Shown here piece by piece: positions 1 to 10,763 of a stretch of DNA of 64,000 nucleotides; the stretch's first letter is position 1; every line of letters starts with the position of its first letter. Origin of the DNA: Marinilactibacillus kalidii (GTDB taxonomy: Bacteria > Bacillota > Bacilli > Lactobacillales > Carnobacteriaceae_A); contig NZ_JAGFVM010000005.1 in NCBI RefSeq assembly GCF_017599325.1, forward strand, positions 41,007 through 105,006, given 5' to 3'. Under the pieces are notes generated by a model. That model made no database searches and was not told the origin of the DNA. It was given only the letters and a program-made list of their open reading frames with translations. The position numbers were made by a program, and so were the translations under genes.

Positions 1-403
1 GGTCAAATAAAATTGGTGCTTTTTTACTTAATTGATTGCAGTAATAGTCGATTTTTTGTTTTGGTGCATTCAATAGATAAAGTTGTACGAGCGTCATGTA
101 CAAAGCATAAAGTGATGTTTCCTCTTCTTCTAATACACTTTCGAAATAGTCCAATGCTCCTTCATTGAATTCCAGTACCGCCAGTACTTCACCTTTAAGT
201 AAGGCCGATTGCATACGTAATCTCTGGTTATTGGCTTGACGATCTAGCTCCTCGAAGCCTTCGTGGACCTTCCATTGATTGATCAGGTCAATACTCGTTT
301 TAAAGGGATCGATGTGAGTGTAACTATCGCCCATTCTTGGGATGAGCTTCGCGGGATCCGTTGCACCATTATACGGTTTTAATTGGAATTGTTCACTGTA
401 CAT
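1..403 (-). CDS. Unrecognised protein, 3' part outside window
   Basis: An open frame starts with ATG at 401-403 and runs off the left edge, giving about 134 residues. It lies 8 nt after the stop of the phosphodiesterase gene, and a GTAGGT-like ribosome site overlaps that stop, so it is probably the last known gene of the same operon. The visible part is hydrophilic and probably helical, with an acidic run (LEEEE) and no signal peptide or membrane segment. I do not recognise the family. The reading frame is uninterrupted and codon use resembles the neighbours, so it is probably a real gene; its function cannot be inferred beyond a possible link to phosphodiester metabolism from operon position. 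Confidence 0.6.
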   Translation of the reverse strand, partial: MYSEQFQLKPYNGATDPAKLIPRMGDSYTHIDPFKTSIDLINQWKVHEGFEELDRQANNQRLRMQSALLKGEVLAVLEFNEGALDYFESVLEEEETSLYALYMTLVQLYLLNAPKQKIDYYCNQLSKKAPILFD

Positions 404-411
404 ACATTTAC

Positions 412-1242
412 CTACTTTCGAATTTGTTTGCGGAAATCAGATAGAAAATTCGGCCAATCAGTTTGAATGATATCAATGCCGAGTGATAGAAATTTTCTCC
501 AAATACCATCATCTAGTAAGCCATGATCATCTGTCAGTCCACCGAACAAATTAAATCGCGCACCGAGGTTTTCCGCATTCGCTACAATTAAAAGATGCTG
601 GTCATGCAATGCTTGAATATATGTTTCTTCTAGCAAATTCGAATCTAAATTGGTAACAATAAGCTCTATACCGATCATATCAATTTCTTCATAAGATTGC
701 ACCAGTTCAATCTCTTTTCGATCTTTCACAATTGGTATATAGTACCATTGGTCATTTTGCTGAGCGAGTTGGTTTAGATAAGCCATTTGAACGGGTGATT
801 TCAAGACGATCTGTTTTTGTTTTCCTGATTGCTTTAAAATCTCAAAGAATATTGGATCATCCCAATAACCCCATGACCTGTCTAAATTAACGAGTTTGTT
901 TTCGGGTAACCAGTCTAAGAATGCTGTTAATTTATTGAGTTTGTATCCAGATTCCACACCTAAGCTATTATTTACACTAATTTGATCGATTTCTGTTGAT
1001 GTTAGTTGTTCAAATGGTTCACTCCGCGACAATAACATTTGTTCAGCGTGGTTGTGAAAGAGATAGTACACGCCATCAGCAGAACGGCAAACATCTACTT
1101 CGACGATATCAGCCCCAGCTTTGTAAGCCAACTGACTTGATTCGATGGAATTTTCAATAATATTGCCTCCCCAGAACCCTCTGTGTGCCATGATGAGAAA
1201 GGGTTGGGAACGATTCGCTTTTAGAAAAGAATGATCTTTCAT
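412..1242 (-). CDS. Glycerophosphodiester phosphodiesterase (GDPD family)
   Basis: Predicted to hydrolyse glycerophosphodiesters to sn-glycerol 3-phosphate and an alcohol in the cytoplasm. The protein of about 276 residues shows the family landmarks: HRG near residue 20, ENS near 30 (usually ENT), the metal-binding E-x-D near 48-50, and a second catalytic histidine in LFHN near 63. It has no signal peptide. The frame is open from a TTG at 1245, but the ATG at 1240-1242 has the right distance to GGGGGAG and forms a TGATG overlap with the permease stop, so I chose it. It is the fourth gene of the importer operon, which suggests that the imported substrate is a phosphodiester. The family is clear; the exact substrate is inferred. 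Confidence 0.88.
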   Translation of the reverse strand: MKDHSFLKANRSQPFLIMAHRGFWGGNIIENSIESSQLAYKAGADIVEVDVCRSADGVYYLFHNHAEQMLLSRSEPFEQLTSTEIDQISVNNSLGVESGYKLNKLTAFLDWLPENKLVNLDRSWGYWDDPIFFEILKQSGKQKQIVLKSPVQMAYLNQLAQQNDQWYYIPIVKDRKEIELVQSYEEIDMIGIELIVTNLDSNLLEETYIQALHDQHLLIVANAENLGARFNLFGGLTDDHGLLDDGIWRKFLSLGIDIIQTDWPNFLSDFRKQIRK

Positions 1243-3035
1243 CAATTCTCCCCCTTCGGTTTTTCTAATATCCCTTTTTCTTTGACTACTTTCTTACGTC
1301 TTTCTCCTACTTTTGATCCTCTTCCGTAGATCAGGTAGAACATGACACCGCCAACGATCATTAAAATAACAGAATACACAAGGTTGATCGCTGCGGCATT
1401 CAGATTATTGGCAGAATCTGCATTTGAGCGGATCGCGATACCGATTGTTGGGTATGCCGGATGATACAAGAATGCGGACAAGTCATAATCAGCTAGGAAA
1501 TTATTGAAGTTCAAAGCAACAAGTGCTAATGCTGTCGGTAAAAGTGCTGGCAAGATTATCTTTAAAAAGGTTCTAATGGATGAAGATCCTAGTATGCGTG
1601 AAGCATCTTCTAAGTTTTCATCAAACGAGTAATAGGCGCCTTTAATATACCTAAGAGTCGCCGGCAACATCATGATCATATACGTTAATGGTAGAATCCA
1701 TAGACTGCCGATCACGCTGTTTCCAAACAGCAACGGTGACGGTGCCCCATAAGATAAAATCAAACCTAGCGCAATCATGAGAGATGGCAACAGCCAAGGA
1801 ATATAAAAGAAATATTCAGTGATTTCTGCGATTTTCTTTTTCTTGTTTTTCATCACGATTCTTGCAATGAGGATCATGAATAAAACAGCGAATACAGCCG
1901 CAAGTCCAGCGTATCCAATACTTGTCATCAGCGGTCCATAGCTATTACGGTTGAAGAGTATTTGTTGATAGTTTTCTAATGTGAAGTATTCAAGTGATAA
2001 AACGGAACGTGATATGCCTTGCAGGTTCATGAACGAAAATAAGATGACTAATACTAAAGGAAGTAAGTAAATAAAACAAAGAAGATAAGCAATTGCGTGA
2101 ACAAGCGTGTTAGCGATCGGATTGCCGATCTTTTGTTTAGTGACACGTGTCTTTGTTTTAGAAATGGACATATAGTTTCCTTTTTTTTCATTTCTTGTCA
2201 TGACGACTAATAGGACAACTTGTGCTGCCCCAAGAATCAAAGAAAGTAATGCTGCGATATCTCTTGATTGTGGTCTTTGCGTAAAATTCAAAATCATCGG
2301 AGAAATGGTTTCGAATTTACCGCCTACCATGATGGGTGCTGCCATAGCACCAAGGCCCATTTGAAAAGACATAATCACTAAAGTGATCATGATGGGAAAT
2401 AGCGTTGGAAAAACAATGTCTTTGAGCACTTGCCACTGGCTACTCCCAAGATTTTTGGCAGCTTCAATTGTATTGTTATCTAATCCTTTTACGCCATTTC
2501 TTAAAAACAGCATATGATTCGTGGTACAAGCAAAGGTCATGACAAATAAGACTGCTGGAAAACCAGTGAACCATCCAGGTGTTAAATTGGGGAATAGACT
2601 AGTCAGCACTTTGGTAATGATACCATTTTGCCCATAAACGTATAGATAGCCATTATTTAAGACCATTCCGCTGAAGACAAAAGTCGACATGAAGCCTATC
2701 CTCAAAAAGTTAGATCCTTTAACCTCGAAATATTCTGTCACAAGGACGATGAATGTCCCAACAAGATTCACTGTAATCACGAGCACAAAAGCGAGTAAAA
2801 AAGAATTGATGATCGATTGAATAGCTCTACTTGAACTAGACAGTCTTTGAAAAGCGGAAAGACTTAATTGGCCGTCTACCCAAAAGATATCTCTCAATAC
2901 ATTGATATTAGGAAACAACAAAAAGGTCACGACAAACCATAAAATGAATAAGCAAAATAAGTAGAATGGTATTTTCGAAAAAAATGTTGTCTCTTTATTC
3001 CATTCTTTTTTCGGTATACTCACCGTAGCTTTCAT
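1242..3035 (-). CDS. ABC transporter permease, two fused permease domains (Fe3+/phosphonate/sugar-phosphate type)
   Basis: A 597-residue polytopic membrane protein made of two binding-protein-dependent permease domains in tandem. Each half has an EAA-type coupling motif: EAAKNLGSSQWQ near residue 195 and EDASRILGSSSIR near residue 475. About twelve membrane helices are visible. This fused architecture is known in FbpB, AfuB and PhnU-like permeases for ferric ions, hexose phosphates or 2-aminoethylphosphonate. A GAGGTGAG ribosome site lies just before the ATG, and the gene starts one base after the ATPase stop. It overlaps the phosphodiesterase start, so translation is likely coupled. Given the phosphodiesterase neighbour, an organophosphate substrate is more likely than iron; that is inference. 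Confidence 0.88.
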   Translation of the reverse strand: MKATVSIPKKEWNKETTFFSKIPFYLFCLFILWFVVTFLLFPNINVLRDIFWVDGQLSLSAFQRLSSSSRAIQSIINSFLLAFVLVITVNLVGTFIVLVTEYFEVKGSNFLRIGFMSTFVFSGMVLNNGYLYVYGQNGIITKVLTSLFPNLTPGWFTGFPAVLFVMTFACTTNHMLFLRNGVKGLDNNTIEAAKNLGSSQWQVLKDIVFPTLFPIMITLVIMSFQMGLGAMAAPIMVGGKFETISPMILNFTQRPQSRDIAALLSLILGAAQVVLLVVMTRNEKKGNYMSISKTKTRVTKQKIGNPIANTLVHAIAYLLCFIYLLPLVLVILFSFMNLQGISRSVLSLEYFTLENYQQILFNRNSYGPLMTSIGYAGLAAVFAVLFMILIARIVMKNKKKKIAEITEYFFYIPWLLPSLMIALGLILSYGAPSPLLFGNSVIGSLWILPLTYMIMMLPATLRYIKGAYYSFDENLEDASRILGSSSIRTFLKIILPALLPTALALVALNFNNFLADYDLSAFLYHPAYPTIGIAIRSNADSANNLNAAAINLVYSVILMIVGGVMFYLIYGRGSKVGERRKKVVKEKGILEKPKGEN

Positions 3036-3036
3036 C

Positions 3037-4059
3037 TTAGCTCACCTCGTATTCTAAAATATCTTCAGGATCGATATATACGGTTCTTTTCATTCCAGGC
3101 TCAACCTTCATGTTTCCATCCTCTTTAACGATGATTCTCATTGTCGTGTCTTGGTATTTACAAACATAAGTCGTAAAGGTTCCGTAAAAGAACTCATCTA
3201 TAATCTGTACTTCCATCGGTATCATCTTTTCTGTGTTCGATGACCAAAGCTTAATTTTTTCCTCACGAATATAATGTCTTTTACCTACGGTGAACCGTTT
3301 CGTTCCTAGATATCTGTTGATATGATCAATTAAAGTGGCTTCCAAGTAATTAGCATCACCGATAAATTTGCAGACAAATTCAGTAGAAGATTGATCGTAT
3401 ATTTCTCTTGGGGTCCCGATCTGATCAATTTTACCATTGTTAAATATCGCAATATGGTCGGAAATCTCCAAGGCTTCGTCTTGATCATGGGTAACGTAGA
3501 TAGCCGTCATTCCAGTTTCACGTTGGATGCGCTTCAGTTCAGCTCGCAATTGTTTTCTAAGTTTGGCATCCAAATTAGATAAAGGCTCATCGAAAAGGAC
3601 GACTTTCGGTTTTTTTGCCAAAGCTCTTGCGATGGCTACTCGCTGTTGTTGTCCACCAGAAAGATCTGAGACGTTTTTTTGTAATTGCGCCGTATTCAAC
3701 TCTACGAGGGTCGCTAATTCTTGTACCCGCTCGTCAATTTGGCTCTTTGATTGCTTGTCTATTTTAAGACCATAAGCGATGTTTTCGTAAACACTCATGG
3801 TCGGGAATAATGCGTATGACTGGAAAATCATTCCTAAATCTCTTTTTTCAACGGGTACTTTGAGGATATTCTTTCCTCTAATAGCGATACTGCCTTCTGA
3901 AGGTTGGATGAATCCAGCAATGGTTCTAAGAGTGGTCGTTTTCCCACAACCTGAGGGTCCTAGTAAGGTGAAAAACTCACCTTCTTCTACTTTAAAATGC
4001 ACATCATCTACTGCGATGAAGTTGTCATATTTCACTTGCAAGTTACTGATTTCAATCAT
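3037..4059 (-). CDS. ABC transporter ATP-binding protein (PotA/FbpC/UgpC-like)
   Basis: The 340-residue ATPase energises the adjacent importer. Walker A GPSGCGKTT is at residues 34-42, the Q-loop sits in FQSYALF, the signature LSGGQQQR is near 135, Walker B with catalytic Glu is VVLFDEPLSNLDAK near 155, and the switch His is in YVTHDQDEALE. Residues from about 240 form a C-terminal TOBE-like regulatory region, as is usual for polyamine, iron and sugar-phosphate importers. GGAG lies 8 nt before the ATG. The gene follows the binding-protein gene across a hairpin and precedes the permease by one base. Assignment as importer ATPase is secure; substrate is not. Confidence 0.92.
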   Translation of the reverse strand: MIEISNLQVKYDNFIAVDDVHFKVEEGEFFTLLGPSGCGKTTTLRTIAGFIQPSEGSIAIRGKNILKVPVEKRDLGMIFQSYALFPTMSVYENIAYGLKIDKQSKSQIDERVQELATLVELNTAQLQKNVSDLSGGQQQRVAIARALAKKPKVVLFDEPLSNLDAKLRKQLRAELKRIQRETGMTAIYVTHDQDEALEISDHIAIFNNGKIDQIGTPREIYDQSSTEFVCKFIGDANYLEATLIDHINRYLGTKRFTVGKRHYIREEKIKLWSSNTEKMIPMEVQIIDEFFYGTFTTYVCKYQDTTMRIIVKEDGNMKVEPGMKRTVYIDPEDILEYEVS

Positions 4060-4089
4060 GTTGCTGTCTCCTCATCCCTTAAAATGGAT

Positions 4090-4120
4090 AAAAAGCGAAA
4101 TAGAAGCTATTCCGCTTTTT
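4090..4120 (-). terminator. Intercistronic hairpin after binding-protein gene
   Basis: Two 14-nt arms (AAAAAGCGGAATAG and CTATTTCGCTTTTT in minus sense) pair with one mismatch around a 3-nt loop and are U-rich at the end. It lies between the binding-protein gene and the ATPase gene, a usual place for a partial terminator or mRNA-stabilising stem that gives more binding protein than membrane components. Confidence 0.65.
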
Positions 4121-4139
4121 ACCTCCCTACTATCTTTTG

Positions 4140-5210
4140 TTATGGCATTAATTCTAATTCGACTTTTTCCATCCAACTGTTCAAGTTCTCTTGTACAAAG
4201 TTCCAGTCGATATCCATTGGTGTAGTTGTTTCAGCGATTTCTGTGATTCTGTCTGAAGCACTTTCGAAGGCCACTTCATTTACTGGTTGTCCACCAAATT
4301 CATCTACGAATGCGGCTTGCATCTCTGCACTCCCGAACCAGTCAACAAATTCTTCAGCTTTTGAGTAGTCGTGGTCGTCTCCTTTGTTTAGGATGCCAAT
4401 TTGTTCGCGCATTGTTACAACACCTTGGTCTGGATTCACAGGTACGCCAGTAAAGTCATATTCTTCTTCTGCGTTACCTAAGCCACCTGAAAAATAAAAT
4501 GTGACCGGTACCGTTCCATCAGAAAAGTTCTGAAGTTGATCTTCGCTTTCAGGTGTCGCATATCCATTTGCTAGGAATGCTTCCACTTCGTCCCAGCCTT
4601 CTTGTGCGATGCCGAGGTCTCCACTTTCGTCTACATATTGGAGAAGGATACTTAGGATCGACTTCTGATTTGTCCCACTTGTCAGGTTTTCAGGTATTCG
4701 ATATTTATCTTGTAATGCTTCATTCTTAGAAAGGTCTTGCCAATTTTCAGGAATATCGTCACCTTCAATGAATTCAGGATTGTACATCATGAAGATTCTT
4801 TGTTCCACTAATGGATGGAAGTATTGGTCGCCAATATTTGCTTCTGCTGGTATCTCGTTCGTCCAACTTGGTTCGTATTGTACCAATAAATCTTCGTTAT
4901 TCAACTGGAAGAACATGGCTTCGTCCATTCCGAAGGTCACATCAGCTTGGGGTGCACTCGATTCTGCGAGTAATCGGTTGAAGATTTCTCCGCCGCCTGC
5001 TTCTACATATTGCATGTCAAAGCCAGCTTCTGTTGCTTTCTCGTCAAGCCATTCTTGTCTTCCATCAGCTAAAGAGTTCGAATAGACGAGTATACTTTCA
5101 CTATCACTTTCTGGTGCAGTTGCTGAATCGGCTTCTCCTTCAGAAGCACAAGCAGCTAGCATTAATACGGATGTTGTTGACATTAAGGTTAGTAACCATT
5201 TCTTATTCAC
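4140..5210 (-). CDS. ABC transporter substrate-binding lipoprotein (Fe3+/phosphonate/sugar-phosphate family)
   Basis: A 356-residue extracellular binding protein anchored by lipid. The signal peptide ends in the lipobox LAAC with Cys at residue 21, followed by an acidic Ser/Glu/Asp linker. The mature part begins ILVYSNSLADGRQEWL and has the layout of family-1/6 type binding proteins (AfuA/FbpA/PhnS-like), which bind ferric ions, sugar phosphates or aminoethylphosphonate. The start is GTG at 5208-5210 with AAGGAG about 9 nt upstream; a nearby ATG leads only to a four-codon frame. It is the first gene of the operon and is preceded by a phased repeat array resembling a Pho box. Substrate unproven; glycerophosphodiester or sugar phosphate is my inference. 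Confidence 0.85.
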   Translation of the reverse strand: MNKKWLLTLMSTTSVLMLAACASEGEADSATAPESDSESILVYSNSLADGRQEWLDEKATEAGFDMQYVEAGGGEIFNRLLAESSAPQADVTFGMDEAMFFQLNNEDLLVQYEPSWTNEIPAEANIGDQYFHPLVEQRIFMMYNPEFIEGDDIPENWQDLSKNEALQDKYRIPENLTSGTNQKSILSILLQYVDESGDLGIAQEGWDEVEAFLANGYATPESEDQLQNFSDGTVPVTFYFSGGLGNAEEEYDFTGVPVNPDQGVVTMREQIGILNKGDDHDYSKAEEFVDWFGSAEMQAAFVDEFGGQPVNEVAFESASDRITEIAETTTPMDIDWNFVQENLNSWMEKVELELMP

Positions 5211-5261
5211 TTATTCATTCTCCTTTTCATCTCAAATCCTTGCTTCATTTATCGTAACAGA

Positions 5262-5315
5262 ATATTACTAATTTTGATGTTCACTTTATGTAAAGAACTG
5301 TAGCGTTTATGTAAA
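5262..5315 (-). promoter_or_regulatory. Candidate PhoP box and -10 of the phosphodiester importer operon
   Basis: In minus sense four hexamers follow each other at 11, 10 and 11 bp: TTTACA (5315-5310), GCTACA (5304-5299), TTTACA (5294-5289) and TGAACA (5283-5278). A possible -10, TAATAT, lies at 5267-5262. The Bacillus PhoP box is known as repeats of TT(A/T/C)ACA at about 11-bp intervals lying upstream of the -10. The two TTTACA units sit inside identical decamers TTTATGTAAA (plus strand) exactly 21 bp apart. The regulator is not in the window. Confidence 0.6.
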
Positions 5316-5463
5316 TGATCAGACGAATTAGTATAATGATTTTCGTTTTTCAGTTGTAAGAATGGTTAAAAATACTACTTTTCAAGTCTATTAGAAAGGC
5401 ATTGGCAAGCTATAGGTAATTACAAGCTCTCCATTTAGTTTGATTTTAAAGATTTGTATGATG

Positions 5464-5555
5464 TTCTTTTTAATTGTCCACTACTTCCATACCGAACCCT
5501 ATCCGCTAGACGCAAAAAGACCGCGTACACTTGGCCTGAGCTTTGTATACGCGGT
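5464..5555 (-). repeat. 92-bp terminator repeat, copy A (downstream of antitoxin gene)
   Basis: This stretch aligns without gaps to 7150-7241, with 12 differences in 92 positions by my count. It contains the terminator of the toxin-antitoxin operon plus about 50 bp of conserved sequence beyond it. The two copies are in the same orientation, 1686 bp apart, and bracket the two genes. Confidence 0.85.
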
Positions 5556-5558
5556 TCT
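5514..5558 (-). terminator. Intrinsic terminator of the toxin-antitoxin operon
   Basis: In minus sense the arm ACCGCGTATAC pairs with GTGTACGCGGT around a loop of about 14 nt and is followed by CTTTTTG. It lies just after the antitoxin stop codon. Confidence 0.75.
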
Positions 5559-5572
5559 ATTTTTTTGAATTT

Positions 5573-6322
5573 CTACGTATTTGATTCGTTGACATGATAT
5601 TGAAGAATTGTTTCGTCTATTATTACAGCATTTACATTGTCCATATTATATGTTTTACTCCAAGGGCTGTCTTTTGAATGCGTTAATGTGACTAGTTGAT
5701 TAGCAGTATAATTTTCGTAATGTCTGATTGTATTTAAAATAGATTCGATTGCTTTCTCTCCTTTATTTGAATTGGAGAGTTTCATGAGTAATGGCGGTAC
5801 TACTGTATCTTTTACCCAAAAAGCGTATTTTTCGCTATCGTTTATTTTCTCAGCACCATATTTTTTGAATAATTGATAAACTTTCTCTACTACAGGACCA
5901 TATTTATATGTGACAATGTCATCTTTGAAAAGAGGTTCATGATAACGACTAAGATAATCAGCATACACCAAGTACAGCAATTTTTGCAATTTCAAATGTG
6001 ACATAGATTTTAATGCTAAAATAAATGTAGCCACGTCCATTGCATGAATTTCTTTATCTTCCTCTAATAATCTAAATAACTCATCTTCATTCTCTGTAGC
6101 TAAAACATCTTCAAAGAACGAATCTTTCTCTACAACTGATTTCCACTCCTCACTATTTGTCGTTAACTTATGCACACCGAAAAATGTACTACCTTGTATT
6201 TCTGCTTTCTTCATAAATAATCGAATTTTTTCTTTGTCTAATCTGTCTTCTGAAGAATAGTGCCAAGCAATTCTTTTTCCGTTTACAAAGTCACTTGCTA
6301 TGGCTATATAATGAAATGTCAT
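5573..6322 (-). CDS. Panacea-domain (DUF4065) antitoxin of a PanTA pair
   Basis: A 249-residue soluble protein. From about residue 105 to 220 it carries a Panacea/DUF4065 (SocA-like) domain, recognisable from LKLQKLLYLVYADYL, then PLFKDDIVTYKYGPVV and the closing TANQLVTLTHSKDSPW. The N-terminal 100 residues are an accessory region I do not recognise. Panacea proteins are known as broad-range antitoxins (PanA) for unrelated toxins, including toxSAS enzymes, and the upstream gene here is such an enzyme. AAAGGAG precedes the ATG, which overlaps the toxin stop by one base (TAATG), so the two are co-translated. Its likely role is direct neutralisation of the toxin; possible autoregulation is not visible. 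Domain call is strong; antitoxin role rests on the pairing. Confidence 0.82.
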   Translation of the reverse strand: MTFHYIAIASDFVNGKRIAWHYSSEDRLDKEKIRLFMKKAEIQGSTFFGVHKLTTNSEEWKSVVEKDSFFEDVLATENEDELFRLLEEDKEIHAMDVATFILALKSMSHLKLQKLLYLVYADYLSRYHEPLFKDDIVTYKYGPVVEKVYQLFKKYGAEKINDSEKYAFWVKDTVVPPLLMKLSNSNKGEKAIESILNTIRHYENYTANQLVTLTHSKDSPWSKTYNMDNVNAVIIDETILQYHVNESNT

Positions 6323-7002
6323 TATATTTCTCTCCTTTCAGGATTACTATCGTTTTTGTACATATCAGGCCATTTTGTATACTGTCTTTTTATCTTATGC
6401 TTTTTATGTGACGCTTCATTACGAATACTGTCCTCTTTAGACCAAATTTGTAATTCCCAGGGGAAAAAGATATTTTTCTCGTTTTTAAAATAAAGATGGG
6501 TCGCAAGATATTCGTCTTCAGTTTTTATAACTTTTCTCAAATTGTATTTCTCACACAGCTTTTTAATATTGTCAGTAAAAGAAGCATCATTATGATCGAT
6601 ATTTTCAAATATAATTCTGATACCAAAAATATCATTCATACATTTGTTGATTGGTATAACACCAACACCCTCTTTACTAGTCTTTTTTCCGTAGTGAATC
6701 AATTTATTAACTATAGAATCTTTCTGTTTGATTCTCGTTCTAACATCAAAGTCCTTAAAATCAAATTCATATTCAATATCAATAGTTTGAATATTGAGAA
6801 AATGATGATAGTCATCTATCATCTTAAGAAACTCTACATCTATAAGCCTCAGCTCTTCATCTACAATATGATCAATACGATTCTTTTTTAAATTTAATAC
6901 CTTTAGTTCTGTTGAATCGACCCAACTAGATGAAATTTCGAGATGATGATCATTTATTGCTTTAACCAACTCTTGTAGTACTTTTTCATCGAATAATGGC
7001 AT
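6322..7002 (-). CDS. toxSAS toxin (RelA/SpoT-like nucleotidyl/pyrophosphokinase)
   Basis: A 226-residue single-domain RelA/SpoT synthetase homologue without hydrolase, TGS or ACT domains. Landmarks: a basic IKQKDSIVNKLI helix near residue 91, KCMNDIFGIRIIF near 120-132 (the ND-x-x-G-x-R core), and ELQIWSKEDSIRNEASHKKH near 183-202, which corresponds to the synthetase E-x-Q motif followed by the conserved HxxHK. Standalone enzymes of this kind paired with an antitoxin are known as toxSAS; they make toxic (p)ppApp or pyrophosphorylate the tRNA CCA end. Which reaction applies here is not decidable by eye. AAAGGGA lies about 9 nt before the ATG. A housekeeping small alarmone synthetase is the alternative, but the coupled Panacea gene argues for a toxin. 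Confidence 0.83.
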   Translation of the reverse strand: MPLFDEKVLQELVKAINDHHLEISSSWVDSTELKVLNLKKNRIDHIVDEELRLIDVEFLKMIDDYHHFLNIQTIDIEYEFDFKDFDVRTRIKQKDSIVNKLIHYGKKTSKEGVGVIPINKCMNDIFGIRIIFENIDHNDASFTDNIKKLCEKYNLRKVIKTEDEYLATHLYFKNEKNIFFPWELQIWSKEDSIRNEASHKKHKIKRQYTKWPDMYKNDSNPERREI

Positions 7003-7149
7003 CTATTTCATTCCCTTTTTTCTAGTATACATATAATAACACAGGGTATGCAGTAGTACTAAGCTAACTTTAAGTTTTCTACTATATTGAATTCATTAAT
7101 TTGAGAAGTACTTTTAGTCCTTATTAAAATTCTCTCTATTCTTGATAGA

Positions 7150-7241
7150 TTCTTTTTACTTGTCCCCTGCTTCCAAACCGATCCTTATCCGTTAGACGCA
7201 AAAAGACCGCGTACACTTAGCTTGGGCTTTGTGTACGCAGT
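7150..7241 (-). repeat. 92-bp terminator repeat, copy B (downstream of bglA)
   Basis: Second copy of the element at 5464-5555, gap-free and about 87% identical by eye. It contains the terminator that ends the bgl operon. Together the copies flank the toxin-antitoxin genes as direct repeats. Confidence 0.85.
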
Positions 7242-7244
7242 CTT
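7199..7244 (-). terminator. Intrinsic terminator of the bgl operon
   Basis: In minus sense AAGACTGCGTACAC pairs with GTGTACGCGGTCTT (13 of 14) around a loop of 14 nt and is followed by TTTG. It starts 16 nt after the bglA stop codon. Confidence 0.8.
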
Positions 7245-7259
7245 CTTATTACGACTCGG

Positions 7260-10617
<3,358 letters not shown>

Positions 10618-10672
10618 TTGTTTCCTCCTACAAATTGTTTTCCCCTTAAAGTGGGATCAATAAAATAATGGT

Positions 10673-10737
10673 AAAAAAAATACCAAATATTTTCTTATGT
10701 ACAGGAAATAAGCCTGTAGATAAGAAAACATTTGGTA
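10673..10737 (-). terminator. Leader terminator of bglP (antitermination target)
   Basis: In minus sense TACCAAATGTTTTCTTATCT pairs almost perfectly with a complementary arm that ends in TTTGGTA, followed by eight U. Its upstream arm overlaps the end of the RAT sequence, so formation of the RAT hairpin excludes the terminator. Confidence 0.9.
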
Positions 10738-10763
10738 ATGCCTGATCGAATCAGTGACAATCC
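10734..10763 (-). promoter_or_regulatory. RAT (ribonucleic antiterminator) upstream of bglP
   Basis: Minus-sense GGATTGTCACTGATTCGATC continuing AGGCATTACC matches the known RAT of LicT/BglG targets. It ends next to the bglG stop codon and overlaps the terminator by about four bases. It differs by one base from the copy at 11697-11726. Confidence 0.9.

Noticed and set aside
3797..4225. 142-codon plus-strand frame over the importer ATPase
   Set aside because: Antisense to the Walker A region of the ATPase gene; no ribosome site.
5285..5315. CRISPR-like repeats (TTTATGTAAA twice at 21 bp)
   Set aside because: Only two short units; phasing with further hexamers and position before a -10 fit a regulator site.
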